A stretch of DNA of 64,000 nucleotides, from contig NZ_CP039424.1 of NCBI RefSeq assembly GCF_005877055.1, positions 1,674,001 through 1,738,000 on the forward strand. The letters run 5' to 3'. The translations under genes were made by a program, and so were the position numbers. This document shows positions 1-7,432 of the stretch, one piece after another; position 1 is the first letter of the stretch; each line of letters starts with the position of its first letter. The notes under the pieces are model-generated. The model worked only from the letters and a program-made list of their open reading frames with translations. It searched no databases and was not told where the DNA came from. The stretch comes from Citricoccus sp. SGAir0253 (lineage in GTDB: Bacteria > Actinomycetota > Actinomycetes > Actinomycetales > Micrococcaceae).

Positions 1-137
1 AGCTCGGCCTCCGGCGCGGCGGCGCAGGCCGGGAGGGCGAGGACCCCCGCGGCGAGCAGGGAGGTGGCGAGCAGGCGCGCGGGGCGGCGACGCGGGGACG
101 GCACCCGGCCGGTCGCGCGGGGACGGGGGCGGGTCAT
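1..137 (-). CDS. Lipoprotein, N-terminal fragment (cut by window edge)
   Basis: Reading leftward from the ATG at 137-135, 45 codons run open to the window edge. The product begins with an Arg/Pro-rich basic stretch of about 20 residues, then a hydrophobic segment rich in Leu and Ala, then LPAC near residue 38. That is the layout of a lipoprotein signal peptide, with lipidation expected at the Cys. Residues after the Cys are Ala/Pro/Glu-rich, as in a flexible tether. The mature domain lies outside the window, so no function can be given. There is no clear ribosome binding site or TANNNT box in front of the ATG, so the start is the best guess only. The gene points away from the regulator at 269-994 and is separated from it by 131 bases in which I see nothing. 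Confidence 0.55.
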   Translation of the reverse strand, partial: MTRPRPRATGRVPSPRRRPARLLATSLLAAGVLALPACAAAPEAE

Positions 138-268
138 GGGCCCATCGTGGCATGCCGCCGCGGGGCGGGCGTGTCGACGGGCGACACGGACCGTCATCGC
201 GGTCGCCGGGGCCCGTGGCGGGTCCTCCCGCGGCGTCCGATGCCGTCCGGGCCCGGGCCGGCGGGCGC

Positions 269-994
269 TCAGTCCGTGGCGCCGCGCACGACGACGCGGC
301 AGGCGTGGGGCAGAGCGAAGGGCTCGAGTTCGGCCCGCCCGGGCACGTTCCAGGCGTCCAGCACGCCCTGCAGCATCGCCTCGTGGATCCCGCAGACCGC
401 CCGGAGGTGCTCGCGCGCCTCGGCCACGAGCGGGCACGTGCGCAACTCGAGGCCGCCCCCGGCATCCTCGGCCGCGGCGAAGCCCTGCGCGTCGAGGATC
501 CCGGCCAGTCCCTGCCGGACGGACGCGGCGGGGGCCCCGGCCGGGGGCGCCGGATGCCGTGCGGCGACCTGCGCCCCCCAGTGCCGCCCGGCCTCCCGGA
601 CCAGGCCGGGGTGTTCCGGGGCCACGGCGACGAGCGCGGCGGCCAGCTCCCGGTACCCGGCGGCCTCCGGGGCCCCGGCACCGGTGCCGTCCGCCCCCGG
701 CGCCACGCGGAACACGCGCGCCGGGCGCCCGCGGCCGGCCGGGGGCGCGGCGGCTTCCTCGACGAGCCCGGCGGCGACGAGGGCTGCCAGGTGATGCCGG
801 ACGGTGTTGGCATGCCCGCCCAGGACCCGGGCCAGGCCGGCGATCGTCGCGCCGGCCGGGCCGGCGTCGGTGACGGCCTCGAGCACGCGCCGGCGCGCGG
901 CGCCGAGGGCGGCAGGCTCCGGCGTGGGCGCGGGGCCCGGAGGCATGTCCGGGCCGTCGGCGGGACGCCCGGCGCGGGCGAGGGGAGAGGACAT
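269..994 (-). CDS. SufR-like winged-helix regulator, possible Fe-S sensor
   Basis: This 241-residue DNA-binding protein has a winged helix-turn-helix at about residues 30-100 (core GGHANTVRHHLAALVAAGLVE). The C-terminal half has three spaced cysteines, TCPL then C-x13-C then C-x30-C. This layout resembles the COG2345/SufR group, whose cysteines in characterised members hold an iron-sulfur cluster. Binding of a cluster here is inferred. It is divergent from the NirK-type copper protein with 77 bases between the starts, so it is the likely regulator of that gene, perhaps responding to nitric oxide or redox stress. A TAGGAT box lies 6 bases before the ATG, suggesting a leaderless mRNA. The stop is at 269-271. 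Family assignment is fairly secure; signal and target are inference. Confidence 0.75.
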   Translation of the reverse strand: MSSPLARAGRPADGPDMPPGPAPTPEPAALGAARRRVLEAVTDAGPAGATIAGLARVLGGHANTVRHHLAALVAAGLVEEAAAPPAGRGRPARVFRVAPGADGTGAGAPEAAGYRELAAALVAVAPEHPGLVREAGRHWGAQVAARHPAPPAGAPAASVRQGLAGILDAQGFAAAEDAGGGLELRTCPLVAEAREHLRAVCGIHEAMLQGVLDAWNVPGRAELEPFALPHACRVVVRGATD

Positions 995-1071
995 GACGCC
1001 ATCCTACGCAATATTCACCATGGCCTTGTATAAAATGGCCGTACCCGCCGCCGGCGTGAAGGAGAGCACCC
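995..1071. promoter_or_regulatory. Divergent promoter/operator between regulator and nirK-like gene
   Basis: This 77-base gap is much more AT-rich than its surroundings. On the - strand TAGGAT (1001-1006) sits 6 bases before the regulator ATG. On the + strand TATAAA (1029-1034) is a good -10 candidate for the copper protein, whose mRNA would then have a leader carrying GGAG about 8 bases before ATG 1072. ATGGCC occurs twice (1020-1025 and 1035-1040) flanking the TATAAA box, and an AATATT palindrome lies near 1010. These could be binding sites for the regulator. The repeats are seen directly; their role is inferred. Confidence 0.55.
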
Positions 1072-3789
1072 ATGGAGTCCCCTGCCGTCCGCGGCCCACG
1101 CCCCGCCGGCGACGCCGCCCGGCCCACGCGGGGTCGGCGGTCCCGGTTGCGCGACTACCCGGCCGTGCTGTGGCTGGTGACCGCCGTCGTCCTCGCCGTC
1201 GTCCACCGAGCGGTCCCCGAGGCCGAGTGGCTGCTCGTGCACCTGGTGCTGCTCGGCGCCCTCGGCCACTCGATCCTCGTCTGGAGCCTCTACTTCGCGC
1301 AGGCGATCCTGCGCGTGCCGGTCAGGGACCGCGAGCGCCGGCACCAGGACCGGCGGATCGGCCTGGTGTTCGGCGGCACGCTCGCGGTGGTCGTCGGCGT
1401 CCCCGGCGGGTGGTGGTGGCTCGTGCTCGCCGGTGCCGCGGTCGTGACCGCGGCCGTGGCGTGGCACGGGGCCACGCTGTGGGGCATGCTGCGGACGGCG
1501 CTGACCGCCCGGTTCCGCATCACCATCCGCTACTACGTCGTGGCCAGCGCGTGGCTGGCCGTGGGGGCCACCGGCGGGGTGCTGCTCGCCCGCGCCCCCG
1601 AGGACCCGTGGCACGGCCAGTTGCTGCTGGCCCACACCATGGCCAACCTGCTCGGCTGGGTGGGGATGACGGTGACGGGGACCCTCGTGACCTTCTGGCC
1701 CACCCTGCTGCGGACGCGGATGGACGACCGCGCCGCGCGGCTGGCCACCCAGGCCCTGCCCGTGCTCACGGGCGGACTCGTGCTGCTGGTGGCCGGCGCG
1801 CTCGTGGGGCAGCGGGAGCCCGCGCTGGCGGGACTGGCCGCCTACGCGGCCGGCCTGGCCTGGTGGGGGCGGGCCCTGGTGCGTCCGGCGCTTACGCGGC
1901 CGCCGCGGGAGTTCGCCGCCGCCTCGGTGGCCTGCGCGCTGTCCTGGGGCGTGCTGGGCCTCCTGGCGGTGGCCTACCTGCTGGCCACCGGCACCGGCTG
2001 GGCCGACCTCGGCGCCCGGTACTCGACGGTCGCCGGGATCTTCGCGGCCGGCTTCGGCGCCCAGCTGCTGCTCGGGGCGCTGAGCCACCTGGTCCCCACC
2101 GTCCTGGGCGGCGGACCGCGCGCGGTGCGCGCCGCCGTCGGGCGGTTCAACACCTGGACCACGGCCCGGCTGGTGGTCGTCAACGGCGGGCTGGTCCTGT
2201 ACCTGCTGCCCGTGCCGAGCTGGGTGCGCGTGTTCGTCTCCGTCACCGTGGTCCTCGCCCTGGCCCTGTTCATCCCGCTGATGTTCCGGGCCATCCGGGA
2301 CAGCATCGCCGTCCGCCGCCGGGAGGCGGCCGCGGCGGGGGGTCCGCGGGCGGACGGGTCCGCCCGTGCCGCGGCACCCGCCGGCGTGTCCCACCCGGCC
2401 GTCCGGCCCGCGTGGTCGGTCCGCCAGCTGCTCGCCGGGCTCGCCGTGCTGGGCCTGGCCGTCTCGGTCGGCATCGGGCTGGACCCCGCGGCGGCGGGGC
2501 TCGCGGTCCCGACGGCGGCCGGCGGGCCGGGCGGCACCGGCACGGGGGCCGGCGCCCCGGTGGAGCCGACGGGCCGGACCGTGCGCGTGGAGGTCTCGGC
2601 GCGCCACATGGCGTTCGTCCCGGCCCGGATCAGCGTGGCCTCGGGCGACCGGCTGGTGGTGGCGGTGACGAACGACGACACCACCACGCACGACCTGGCC
2701 CTGGGCGGCCAGCGGACGCCGCGGCTGGCCCCCGGGCAGGGCGCCGAGCTGGACCTCGGCGTCGTCTCCGGCCCCCTGGAGGGCCGGTGCACGATCGCCG
2801 GGCACGCCGCGCAGGGGATGGTCCTCGCCGTGGACGTCGAGGGCGCCCCGGCGGACGCCCCCGCCACCGGCGCGGGGCCGGCGTCGCCCGTGCCGCCGCG
2901 GGCCGGGGCCCGGCTGCAGGACACGGTGGACCCGGTCCTGCCGCCGCTGACGCCGGACCGGGTCCGCGCGGTGACCCTCACGGTGACCGAGGAGCCCCTC
3001 GAGGTGGCCCCGGGGCAGTGGCAGACGCGGTGGACCTTCAACGGCGGGTCGGTGGGGCCGGTCCTGCACGGGCGGGTGGGGGACGTCTTCGAGGTCACTC
3101 TGGTCAACGACGGCACGATGGGGCACTCCGTCGACTTCCACGCCGGGGCGCTGGCACCGGACCGGCCCATGCGCACGATCCAACCCGGCGAGCGGCTCAC
3201 CTACCGGTTCACCGCCGAGCGCGCGGGGGTGTGGGCGTACCACTGCTCCACCATGCCGATGAGCGCGCACATCGCCGCCGGGATGCACGGGGCCGTGGTG
3301 ATCGAGCCCGAGGGCCTGCCCGCGGTGGACCGCAGCTACCTGCTCGTCCAGTCCGAGGTGTACCTGGCCAACGACGCCGCCTCGGCGGCCCGGGCGCGCG
3401 AGCCCGACGGGGACAAGCTCGCCGCCCAGGCTCCGGACCGGGTGGTGTTCAACGGGATCGCCCAGCAGTACGACCAGGCGCCGCTGCGGGCGCGGGCGGG
3501 GGAGCGCGTGCGCTTCTGGGTGCTGGACGCCGGGCCCAACCGGCCCAGCAGCTTCCACGTGGTCGGCGGACAGTTCGACACCGTCTACCTCGAGGGTGCG
3601 TACCGGCTCGAGCACGGCGTGGACGCGTTCGGCCACCCCGGCAACGGCGCGCAGGCCCTCGGGCTGCAGCCGGCCCAGGGCGGGTTCGTGGAGCTGGAGT
3701 TCCCGGAGGCCGGGCACTACCCGGTGGTCTCGCACGTCATGGGCGACGCGGAGAAGGGCGCCCACGGCGTCGTGGAGGTCTCGCCGTGA
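1072..3789 (+). CDS. Membrane-anchored NirK-type multicopper protein (nitrite reductase-like)
   Basis: The 905-residue product has three parts. Residues about 25-480 are strongly hydrophobic, with roughly a dozen membrane helices and conserved His/Trp positions (for example AHTMANLLGW), recalling NnrS or heme-copper oxidase subunits. Residues about 500-600 form an extra cupredoxin with type 1 copper ligands (HDL, then CTIAGH and GM). Residues about 630-905 match copper nitrite reductase NirK. It has HSVDFH, YHCSTMP with a following His and Met, the FNG segment, and a C-terminal SHVM, which together supply type 1 and type 2 copper ligands. The likely reaction is one-electron reduction of nitrite to nitric oxide outside the membrane, with the extra cupredoxin passing electrons. 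GGAG precedes the ATG. A multicopper oxidase role is the alternative. No nitric oxide reductase gene is nearby. Confidence 0.75.
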   Translation: MESPAVRGPRPAGDAARPTRGRRSRLRDYPAVLWLVTAVVLAVVHRAVPEAEWLLVHLVLLGALGHSILVWSLYFAQAILRVPVRDRERRHQDRRIGLVFGGTLAVVVGVPGGWWWLVLAGAAVVTAAVAWHGATLWGMLRTALTARFRITIRYYVVASAWLAVGATGGVLLARAPEDPWHGQLLLAHTMANLLGWVGMTVTGTLVTFWPTLLRTRMDDRAARLATQALPVLTGGLVLLVAGALVGQREPALAGLAAYAAGLAWWGRALVRPALTRPPREFAAASVACALSWGVLGLLAVAYLLATGTGWADLGARYSTVAGIFAAGFGAQLLLGALSHLVPTVLGGGPRAVRAAVGRFNTWTTARLVVVNGGLVLYLLPVPSWVRVFVSVTVVLALALFIPLMFRAIRDSIAVRRREAAAAGGPRADGSARAAAPAGVSHPAVRPAWSVRQLLAGLAVLGLAVSVGIGLDPAAAGLAVPTAAGGPGGTGTGAGAPVEPTGRTVRVEVSARHMAFVPARISVASGDRLVVAVTNDDTTTHDLALGGQRTPRLAPGQGAELDLGVVSGPLEGRCTIAGHAAQGMVLAVDVEGAPADAPATGAGPASPVPPRAGARLQDTVDPVLPPLTPDRVRAVTLTVTEEPLEVAPGQWQTRWTFNGGSVGPVLHGRVGDVFEVTLVNDGTMGHSVDFHAGALAPDRPMRTIQPGERLTYRFTAERAGVWAYHCSTMPMSAHIAAGMHGAVVIEPEGLPAVDRSYLLVQSEVYLANDAASAARAREPDGDKLAAQAPDRVVFNGIAQQYDQAPLRARAGERVRFWVLDAGPNRPSSFHVVGGQFDTVYLEGAYRLEHGVDAFGHPGNGAQALGLQPAQGGFVELEFPEAGHYPVVSHVMGDAEKGAHGVVEVSP

Positions 3790-3803
3790 GCGGCCCGCGC
3801 CGC

Positions 3804-3809
3804 TAGCCT
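3804..3809 (+). promoter_or_regulatory. -10 box, leaderless VOC gene
   Basis: TAGCCT lies 8 bases before the ATG at 3818, and no ribosome binding site separates them. This fits the actinobacterial leaderless pattern, in which transcription starts at or next to the start codon. Confidence 0.5.
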
Positions 3810-3817
3810 CGGGGCGC

Positions 3818-4258
3818 ATGGGCGTCCAACGGCTCGAGAACGTGGGCATCGTGGTGGAGGACCTGGAGGCGGTGCGCGACTTCTTCGTGGGCCTGGGCCT
3901 GGCGGTCGAGGCGGAGACCTCCGTGGCGGGCGACTGGGTGGACCGGACCCTCGGGCTGGAGGGCGTGCGCGCGGACATCGTCATGCTCCTGACCCCGGAC
4001 GGCGCGGGCCGCCTGGAGCTCTCGCGCTACCGCCACCCGCCGCTGGCGCCGGCCGACCGGCGCCGGGCGCCGAACACGCACGGCTTCTGCCGCGTGGCGT
4101 TCGGGGTGGACGACCTCACCGCGACGCTGGCCACCGCCCGCGCGGCCGGCGCGGAGCTGCTCGGCGAGGTCGTCGACTACGCCGACGCCTACCGGATCTG
4201 CTACCTGCGCGGGCCGGAGGGGATCGTGGTCATGCTGGCGCAGCGGCTGGCGCCCTAG
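3818..4258 (+). CDS. VOC/glyoxalase-fold protein
   Basis: This is a 146-residue protein of the vicinal oxygen chelate (glyoxalase/bleomycin-resistance/dioxygenase) fold. It has paired beta-alpha-beta-beta-beta modules: the first opens LENVGIVVEDLEAVRDFF and the second RVAFGVDDLTATLATARAAG, ending in a YLRGPEGIVVMLAQ strand with the usual Glu metal-ligand region. Length is normal for single-domain members. The substrate cannot be read from sequence; glyoxalase, dioxygenase and epimerase activities all occur in this fold. The upstream frame remains open, but the ATG at 3818 is chosen because TAGCCT lies 8 bases before it and similarity to the fold starts there. It follows the copper protein by 28 bases and has its own promoter. 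Confidence 0.8.
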   Translation: MGVQRLENVGIVVEDLEAVRDFFVGLGLAVEAETSVAGDWVDRTLGLEGVRADIVMLLTPDGAGRLELSRYRHPPLAPADRRRAPNTHGFCRVAFGVDDLTATLATARAAGAELLGEVVDYADAYRICYLRGPEGIVVMLAQRLAP

Positions 4259-4261
4259 GCT
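4256..4261 (+). promoter_or_regulatory. -10 box for the amidase gene
   Basis: TAGGCT overlaps the TAG stop codon of the VOC gene. It would start a short leader, about 45 bases, carrying the GGGAG site ahead of the amidase ATG at 4311. A matching -35 is not obvious. Confidence 0.4.
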
Positions 4262-4310
4262 GGTCCACGCCGGCCGCCTGCCGGCCCCGTGACCGATCGA
4301 GGGAGCCGCG

Positions 4311-5750
4311 ATGACCGACCTGCTGGAGACGGGCGCCGTCGGCCTGGTGGCGATGCTGCGCTCCCGGGAGCTGTCCTCCCGGGAACTCGTCGAGGCGCAC
4401 CTGCGCCGCATCGAGGAGGTCAACCCGGTGGTCAACGCCGTGGTGACCCTGGACCCCGAGGGCGCGCTGGCGGCCGCGAAGCGCGCCGACGCGGCCGCGG
4501 CCGCCGGGCGGCTCCTGGGCCCGTTGCACGGGCTGCCGATGACCCACAAGGACACCCACCGCACGCGGGGGATGCGGACCACGCAGGGGTCCACCGTCCT
4601 CCGGGACCAGGTCCCGCGCCAGGACGACCTGGTCATCGCCCGCCTGCGGGCAGCCGGCGTCGTGACGACCGGCAAGAACAACGTCCCGGAGTTCGCCGCC
4701 GGCTCCCACACCTTCAACGACGTCTTCGGGACCACCACGAACCCCTACGCCCCCGACCGCAGCGCGGGCGGCTCCAGCGGGGGACTCGCCGCGGCCCTGG
4801 CCGCGCGCATCCAGCCGCTGGGCGACGGCAGCGACATGGGCGGGTCCGTGCGGATCCCCGCCTCGTTCTGCAACGTGGTCGGCTTCCGCCCCTCGTACGG
4901 GGTGATCCCCGCGCCGTCTCCCCTCGACGCCTGGCAGTGGCTCGGCCGCACCGGGCCGATGGCCCGGACGGTGGAGGACGTCGCGCTGTTCATGGCCGCC
5001 GTCGCCGGGCCCGTCCCGGAGGTGTCCCCGGCCGCGCCGCTGACGGCGGAGTCGTTCGCCGGGCTGCCGGGGCAGGAGCCCGACGGCGCCCCACTGGGCG
5101 GCGTTCGCATCGGCTGGTCCCCGGACCTGGGGATCGGGATCCCGGTCGAGCCCGCCGTGCTGGCCGTGCTCGAGGCCCGCCTGCGGGTGTTCGAGGACCT
5201 CTGCGCCGTCGTCGAGGAGGCGGCCATCGACCTGCGCGAGGCCGACCGGGTGTTCGCCGCGACGCGGGCGATGCACTTCGCGGCGCACCTGGGGGACGTC
5301 GTGGACGCCCACCCGGACCGGGTCAAGCCGGAGATCGCCTGGAACGTGGAGCAGGGACGGCGGCTCACGGCCCGGGACTGGATCGCCGTGACCGCCGCCC
5401 GGACCCGGCTGCAGCGCCGCGTCCGGGACTTCTTCGCCCGGTACGACCTGTTCCTGACGCCCACGGCGCAGGTCCTGCCCTTCGACGCCACGCTGCGGTA
5501 CCCGGCCTCCGTGGCCGGGGTGGGCTGCGAGACCTACCTGGACTGGATGCGCTCGGCGTGCGTGGTCTCCGCCACCGGGCTGCCGGCCCTCGGCGTGCCG
5601 GGAGGGTTCACGCCCGGGGGGCTGCCGGTGGGGTTCCAGTTCGTCGCCGACCACTTCGACGACGTGCGGCTGTTGCGCTGGGGGCGGGCGTTCGAGGGGG
5701 CGACGGAGGTCTTCCGCCGGCGTCCGGCCCTGTTGGAGCCGGCCGCCTGA
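4311..5750 (+). CDS. Amidase signature-family enzyme
   Basis: This 479-residue cytoplasmic hydrolase has the amidase signature. The Ser-cisSer-Lys triad is visible as Lys about 80 in PMTHKD, the cis-Ser in AGGSSGG near residue 155, and the nucleophile Ser near 179 in DMGGSVRIP. The 24-residue spacing of the two serines is that of the family. It hydrolyses a carboxamide; the substrate is unknown. It is not GatA of the tRNA amidotransferase: no gatB or gatC is adjacent, and the C-terminal half is of the plain amidase type (GVPGGFTPGGLPVGFQ). A GGGAG site precedes the ATG. The gene is transcribed alone between a VOC gene and a convergent small gene. Confidence 0.85.
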   Translation: MTDLLETGAVGLVAMLRSRELSSRELVEAHLRRIEEVNPVVNAVVTLDPEGALAAAKRADAAAAAGRLLGPLHGLPMTHKDTHRTRGMRTTQGSTVLRDQVPRQDDLVIARLRAAGVVTTGKNNVPEFAAGSHTFNDVFGTTTNPYAPDRSAGGSSGGLAAALAARIQPLGDGSDMGGSVRIPASFCNVVGFRPSYGVIPAPSPLDAWQWLGRTGPMARTVEDVALFMAAVAGPVPEVSPAAPLTAESFAGLPGQEPDGAPLGGVRIGWSPDLGIGIPVEPAVLAVLEARLRVFEDLCAVVEEAAIDLREADRVFAATRAMHFAAHLGDVVDAHPDRVKPEIAWNVEQGRRLTARDWIAVTAARTRLQRRVRDFFARYDLFLTPTAQVLPFDATLRYPASVAGVGCETYLDWMRSACVVSATGLPALGVPGGFTPGGLPVGFQFVADHFDDVRLLRWGRAFEGATEVFRRRPALLEPAA

Positions 5751-5810
5751 GCGGCGGTCCAGCAGGTCCCGTCGGGGTGCTCGACGCCGTGCCGGTCGCT
5801 CCGGCGGCGG

Positions 5811-6008
5811 CTACCGCGCGTGCCGTGCCAGCAGCTCCTCGACCGCGTCCGGCCCGGCCTGCCGGAGGTCCCACGAGCCGGTGGTCTCGTGGAAGTCGGT
5901 CGCCGCAGCGGTGAGGTTGAACGCCGCGGCGTCCCGCGGGGGAGTGGAGGTCTCCAGCACGTGGACCAGGTAGGTCTCGGCCTCGGCCAGGGCGTGGGGA
6001 TCGTGCAT
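5811..6008 (-). CDS. Small hypothetical protein, 65 residues
   Basis: A short, mildly acidic, mostly helical protein (begins MHDPHALAEAETYLVHVLE) of no family I recognise. The ATG at 6008 is preferred because AAGGAG lies 6 bases upstream; an in-frame ATG 27 bases earlier lacks this. A TAGGGT box on the - strand (6059-6064) is a plausible -10 giving a leader of about 45 bases. Third-position GC is high, which supports real coding. It contains no Cys and no membrane segment. It lies convergent with the amidase. Confidence 0.6.
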   Translation of the reverse strand: MHDPHALAEAETYLVHVLETSTPPRDAAAFNLTAAATDFHETTGSWDLRQAGPDAVEELLARHAR

Positions 6009-6140
6009 GGCGGCTCCTTCGGTGGACGGGGGCACGGTTTGCCCCTCGGCGTGCCCCGACCCTAGGACAGGCGGCGGGCCCGTGTCAGGGGGAGCGGGCC
6101 GACGGGGCCACCGTGCCGCCGGGGACCCGGCGGGCGCGGT

Positions 6141-7208
6141 TCAGGGCGCTGCGCGGGGCGGGACCGGGGCCAGCTCGGCACCGAGGGCCTCGGCGAAGTC
6201 CCCGGGACGCTGGTCCACCCCGCTGCAGTCGTGCACGGGCGGATGGCCGCCGTCCCCGGGAGGGCAGGGCCGGTCGCGGTCCCGCGACCAGTACGAGACC
6301 CGGCCCACGCCCTGGTCCCGCGCGAACCGGTTCACCTCGCGGGCCGCGTCCAGGTCCAGGACCTCGCCGTCGATGTCGTTCTGCCCGATCATCGGCGTGA
6401 GGCCGATGCGGTGCCAGGCCCGGTCGTCCGCGAGGGACTGGCCCGCCTCGGCGTACAGCGAGCCCACCTGGGGCACCGCGGCGCGGGCGGCGGCCTCCGC
6501 CTGGGCGGCCACGTCCGGGGCGCCCTGGCCGAAGTTCATCGTCATGAGGTTGACCCCCGTCACGTCCACGCCGGCCGCGAGGGTGTCGGCGACGAGCGCA
6601 CGGGCGTCCTCCTCCAGCCCCTCCACGCCGACCGGGACGGTGAGCCACACCTGGAGGGGCCGGTCGGCGGGACGCTGCCGCTGCAGGCGCGCGAGGGCCT
6701 CGCCGCGCCGCGCATTGGCCTCGGAGCGGCCCAGGTCGTCCGCCTCGACGTCCAGGTCCACGACGTCCACCCCGTACCGCTCCACCACCGCCGCGTACGC
6801 GGCGGCCAGGCGGCCGGCGTCCTCGCACACGGTGGCCAGTTCCTGGTGGTGGGCGCCGCCGAACGAGACGGCGACCTCGTCCCCGCCCGCCCGCAGGTCC
6901 CGGACGCGGTCCTCGAGGCCGAGCGTGGCCGCGGCGTCGTCCAGGTCGTGGGCGGCCCCCCACGAGGGGGCGCACGGGTCCTCCGGATCGGCCACCACGA
7001 AGGAGAGCACGGTCGTCTGGGAGGGCGTGCCGGGCGAGTCCTCGGTCACCTGGACGTCGTCGTAGCCGCCGAACCACGGCGGAGCCGGGTCGGCGGAGCG
7101 GCCCGGAGCGGCGCACCCCACCAGGAGCGCGGCCGCCAGCGCGACGACACCGGCGCGGGCCGGCCACCGGGTTCGGCGGCGCCGAGGGCACGGGCGAGCA
7201 CCTGTCAT
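6141..7208 (-). CDS. GH18 chitinase-like lipoprotein
   Basis: The 355-residue precursor has a basic N-terminus, one hydrophobic segment and the lipobox LLVGC near residue 31, so it should be lipid-anchored outside the membrane. The mature part resembles bacterial family-18 chitinase domains. It has the barrel strand VDVVDLDVEA (the DxxDxDxE-type catalytic motif), NLMTMNFG, and a late SYWSRDRD strand. If active it would cleave beta-1,4-GlcNAc or a related amino-sugar polymer. The ATG at 7208 places the signal peptide correctly; the longer open frame upstream is not protein-like. It is divergent, across 224 bases, from a deacetylase/glycosyltransferase fusion, suggesting a shared role in amino-sugar surface polysaccharide turnover (inference). 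Confidence 0.75.
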   Translation of the reverse strand: MTGARPCPRRRRTRWPARAGVVALAAALLVGCAAPGRSADPAPPWFGGYDDVQVTEDSPGTPSQTTVLSFVVADPEDPCAPSWGAAHDLDDAAATLGLEDRVRDLRAGGDEVAVSFGGAHHQELATVCEDAGRLAAAYAAVVERYGVDVVDLDVEADDLGRSEANARRGEALARLQRQRPADRPLQVWLTVPVGVEGLEEDARALVADTLAAGVDVTGVNLMTMNFGQGAPDVAAQAEAAARAAVPQVGSLYAEAGQSLADDRAWHRIGLTPMIGQNDIDGEVLDLDAAREVNRFARDQGVGRVSYWSRDRDRPCPPGDGGHPPVHDCSGVDQRPGDFAEALGAELAPVPPRAAP

Positions 7209-7362
7209 GGGGCCAGCGTGCCCGAGGACGCCCGGCCTGTCCATCGGGCCCGCGGGCGGCGTGGCTCGCCGACCGCAGGCCAGGGCCCGGAGCGTGCCAC
7301 GTCGCCCGCGGGCAGGTACCGGACGAGTACGGACCACGCTGTCCGGCCCCTCCGGGCAGCCC

Positions 7363-7368
7363 TACGTT
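7363..7368 (+). promoter_or_regulatory. Candidate -10 box for the deacetylase/GT2 gene
   Basis: TACGTT lies 64 bases before the GTG start in the divergent 224-base gap. The leader would carry the GGGAGGAG ribosome site at about 7420. No convincing -35 is visible. The rest of the gap shows no other signal. Confidence 0.3.
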
Positions 7369-7432
7369 CCTACTGGAGCACCCCGCGGTACGGGGCCCGC
7401 GGGCGGTCCGTTCCCACAGGGAGGAGTGTCCG

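Noticed and set aside
804-3984. Very long open frames opposite or beside the nirK-like gene
   Set aside because: They are Arg/Pro/Gly/His-rich, lack recognisable domains and arise from the lack of A/T-rich stop codons at this GC content. The true frame has copper motifs and membrane helices.
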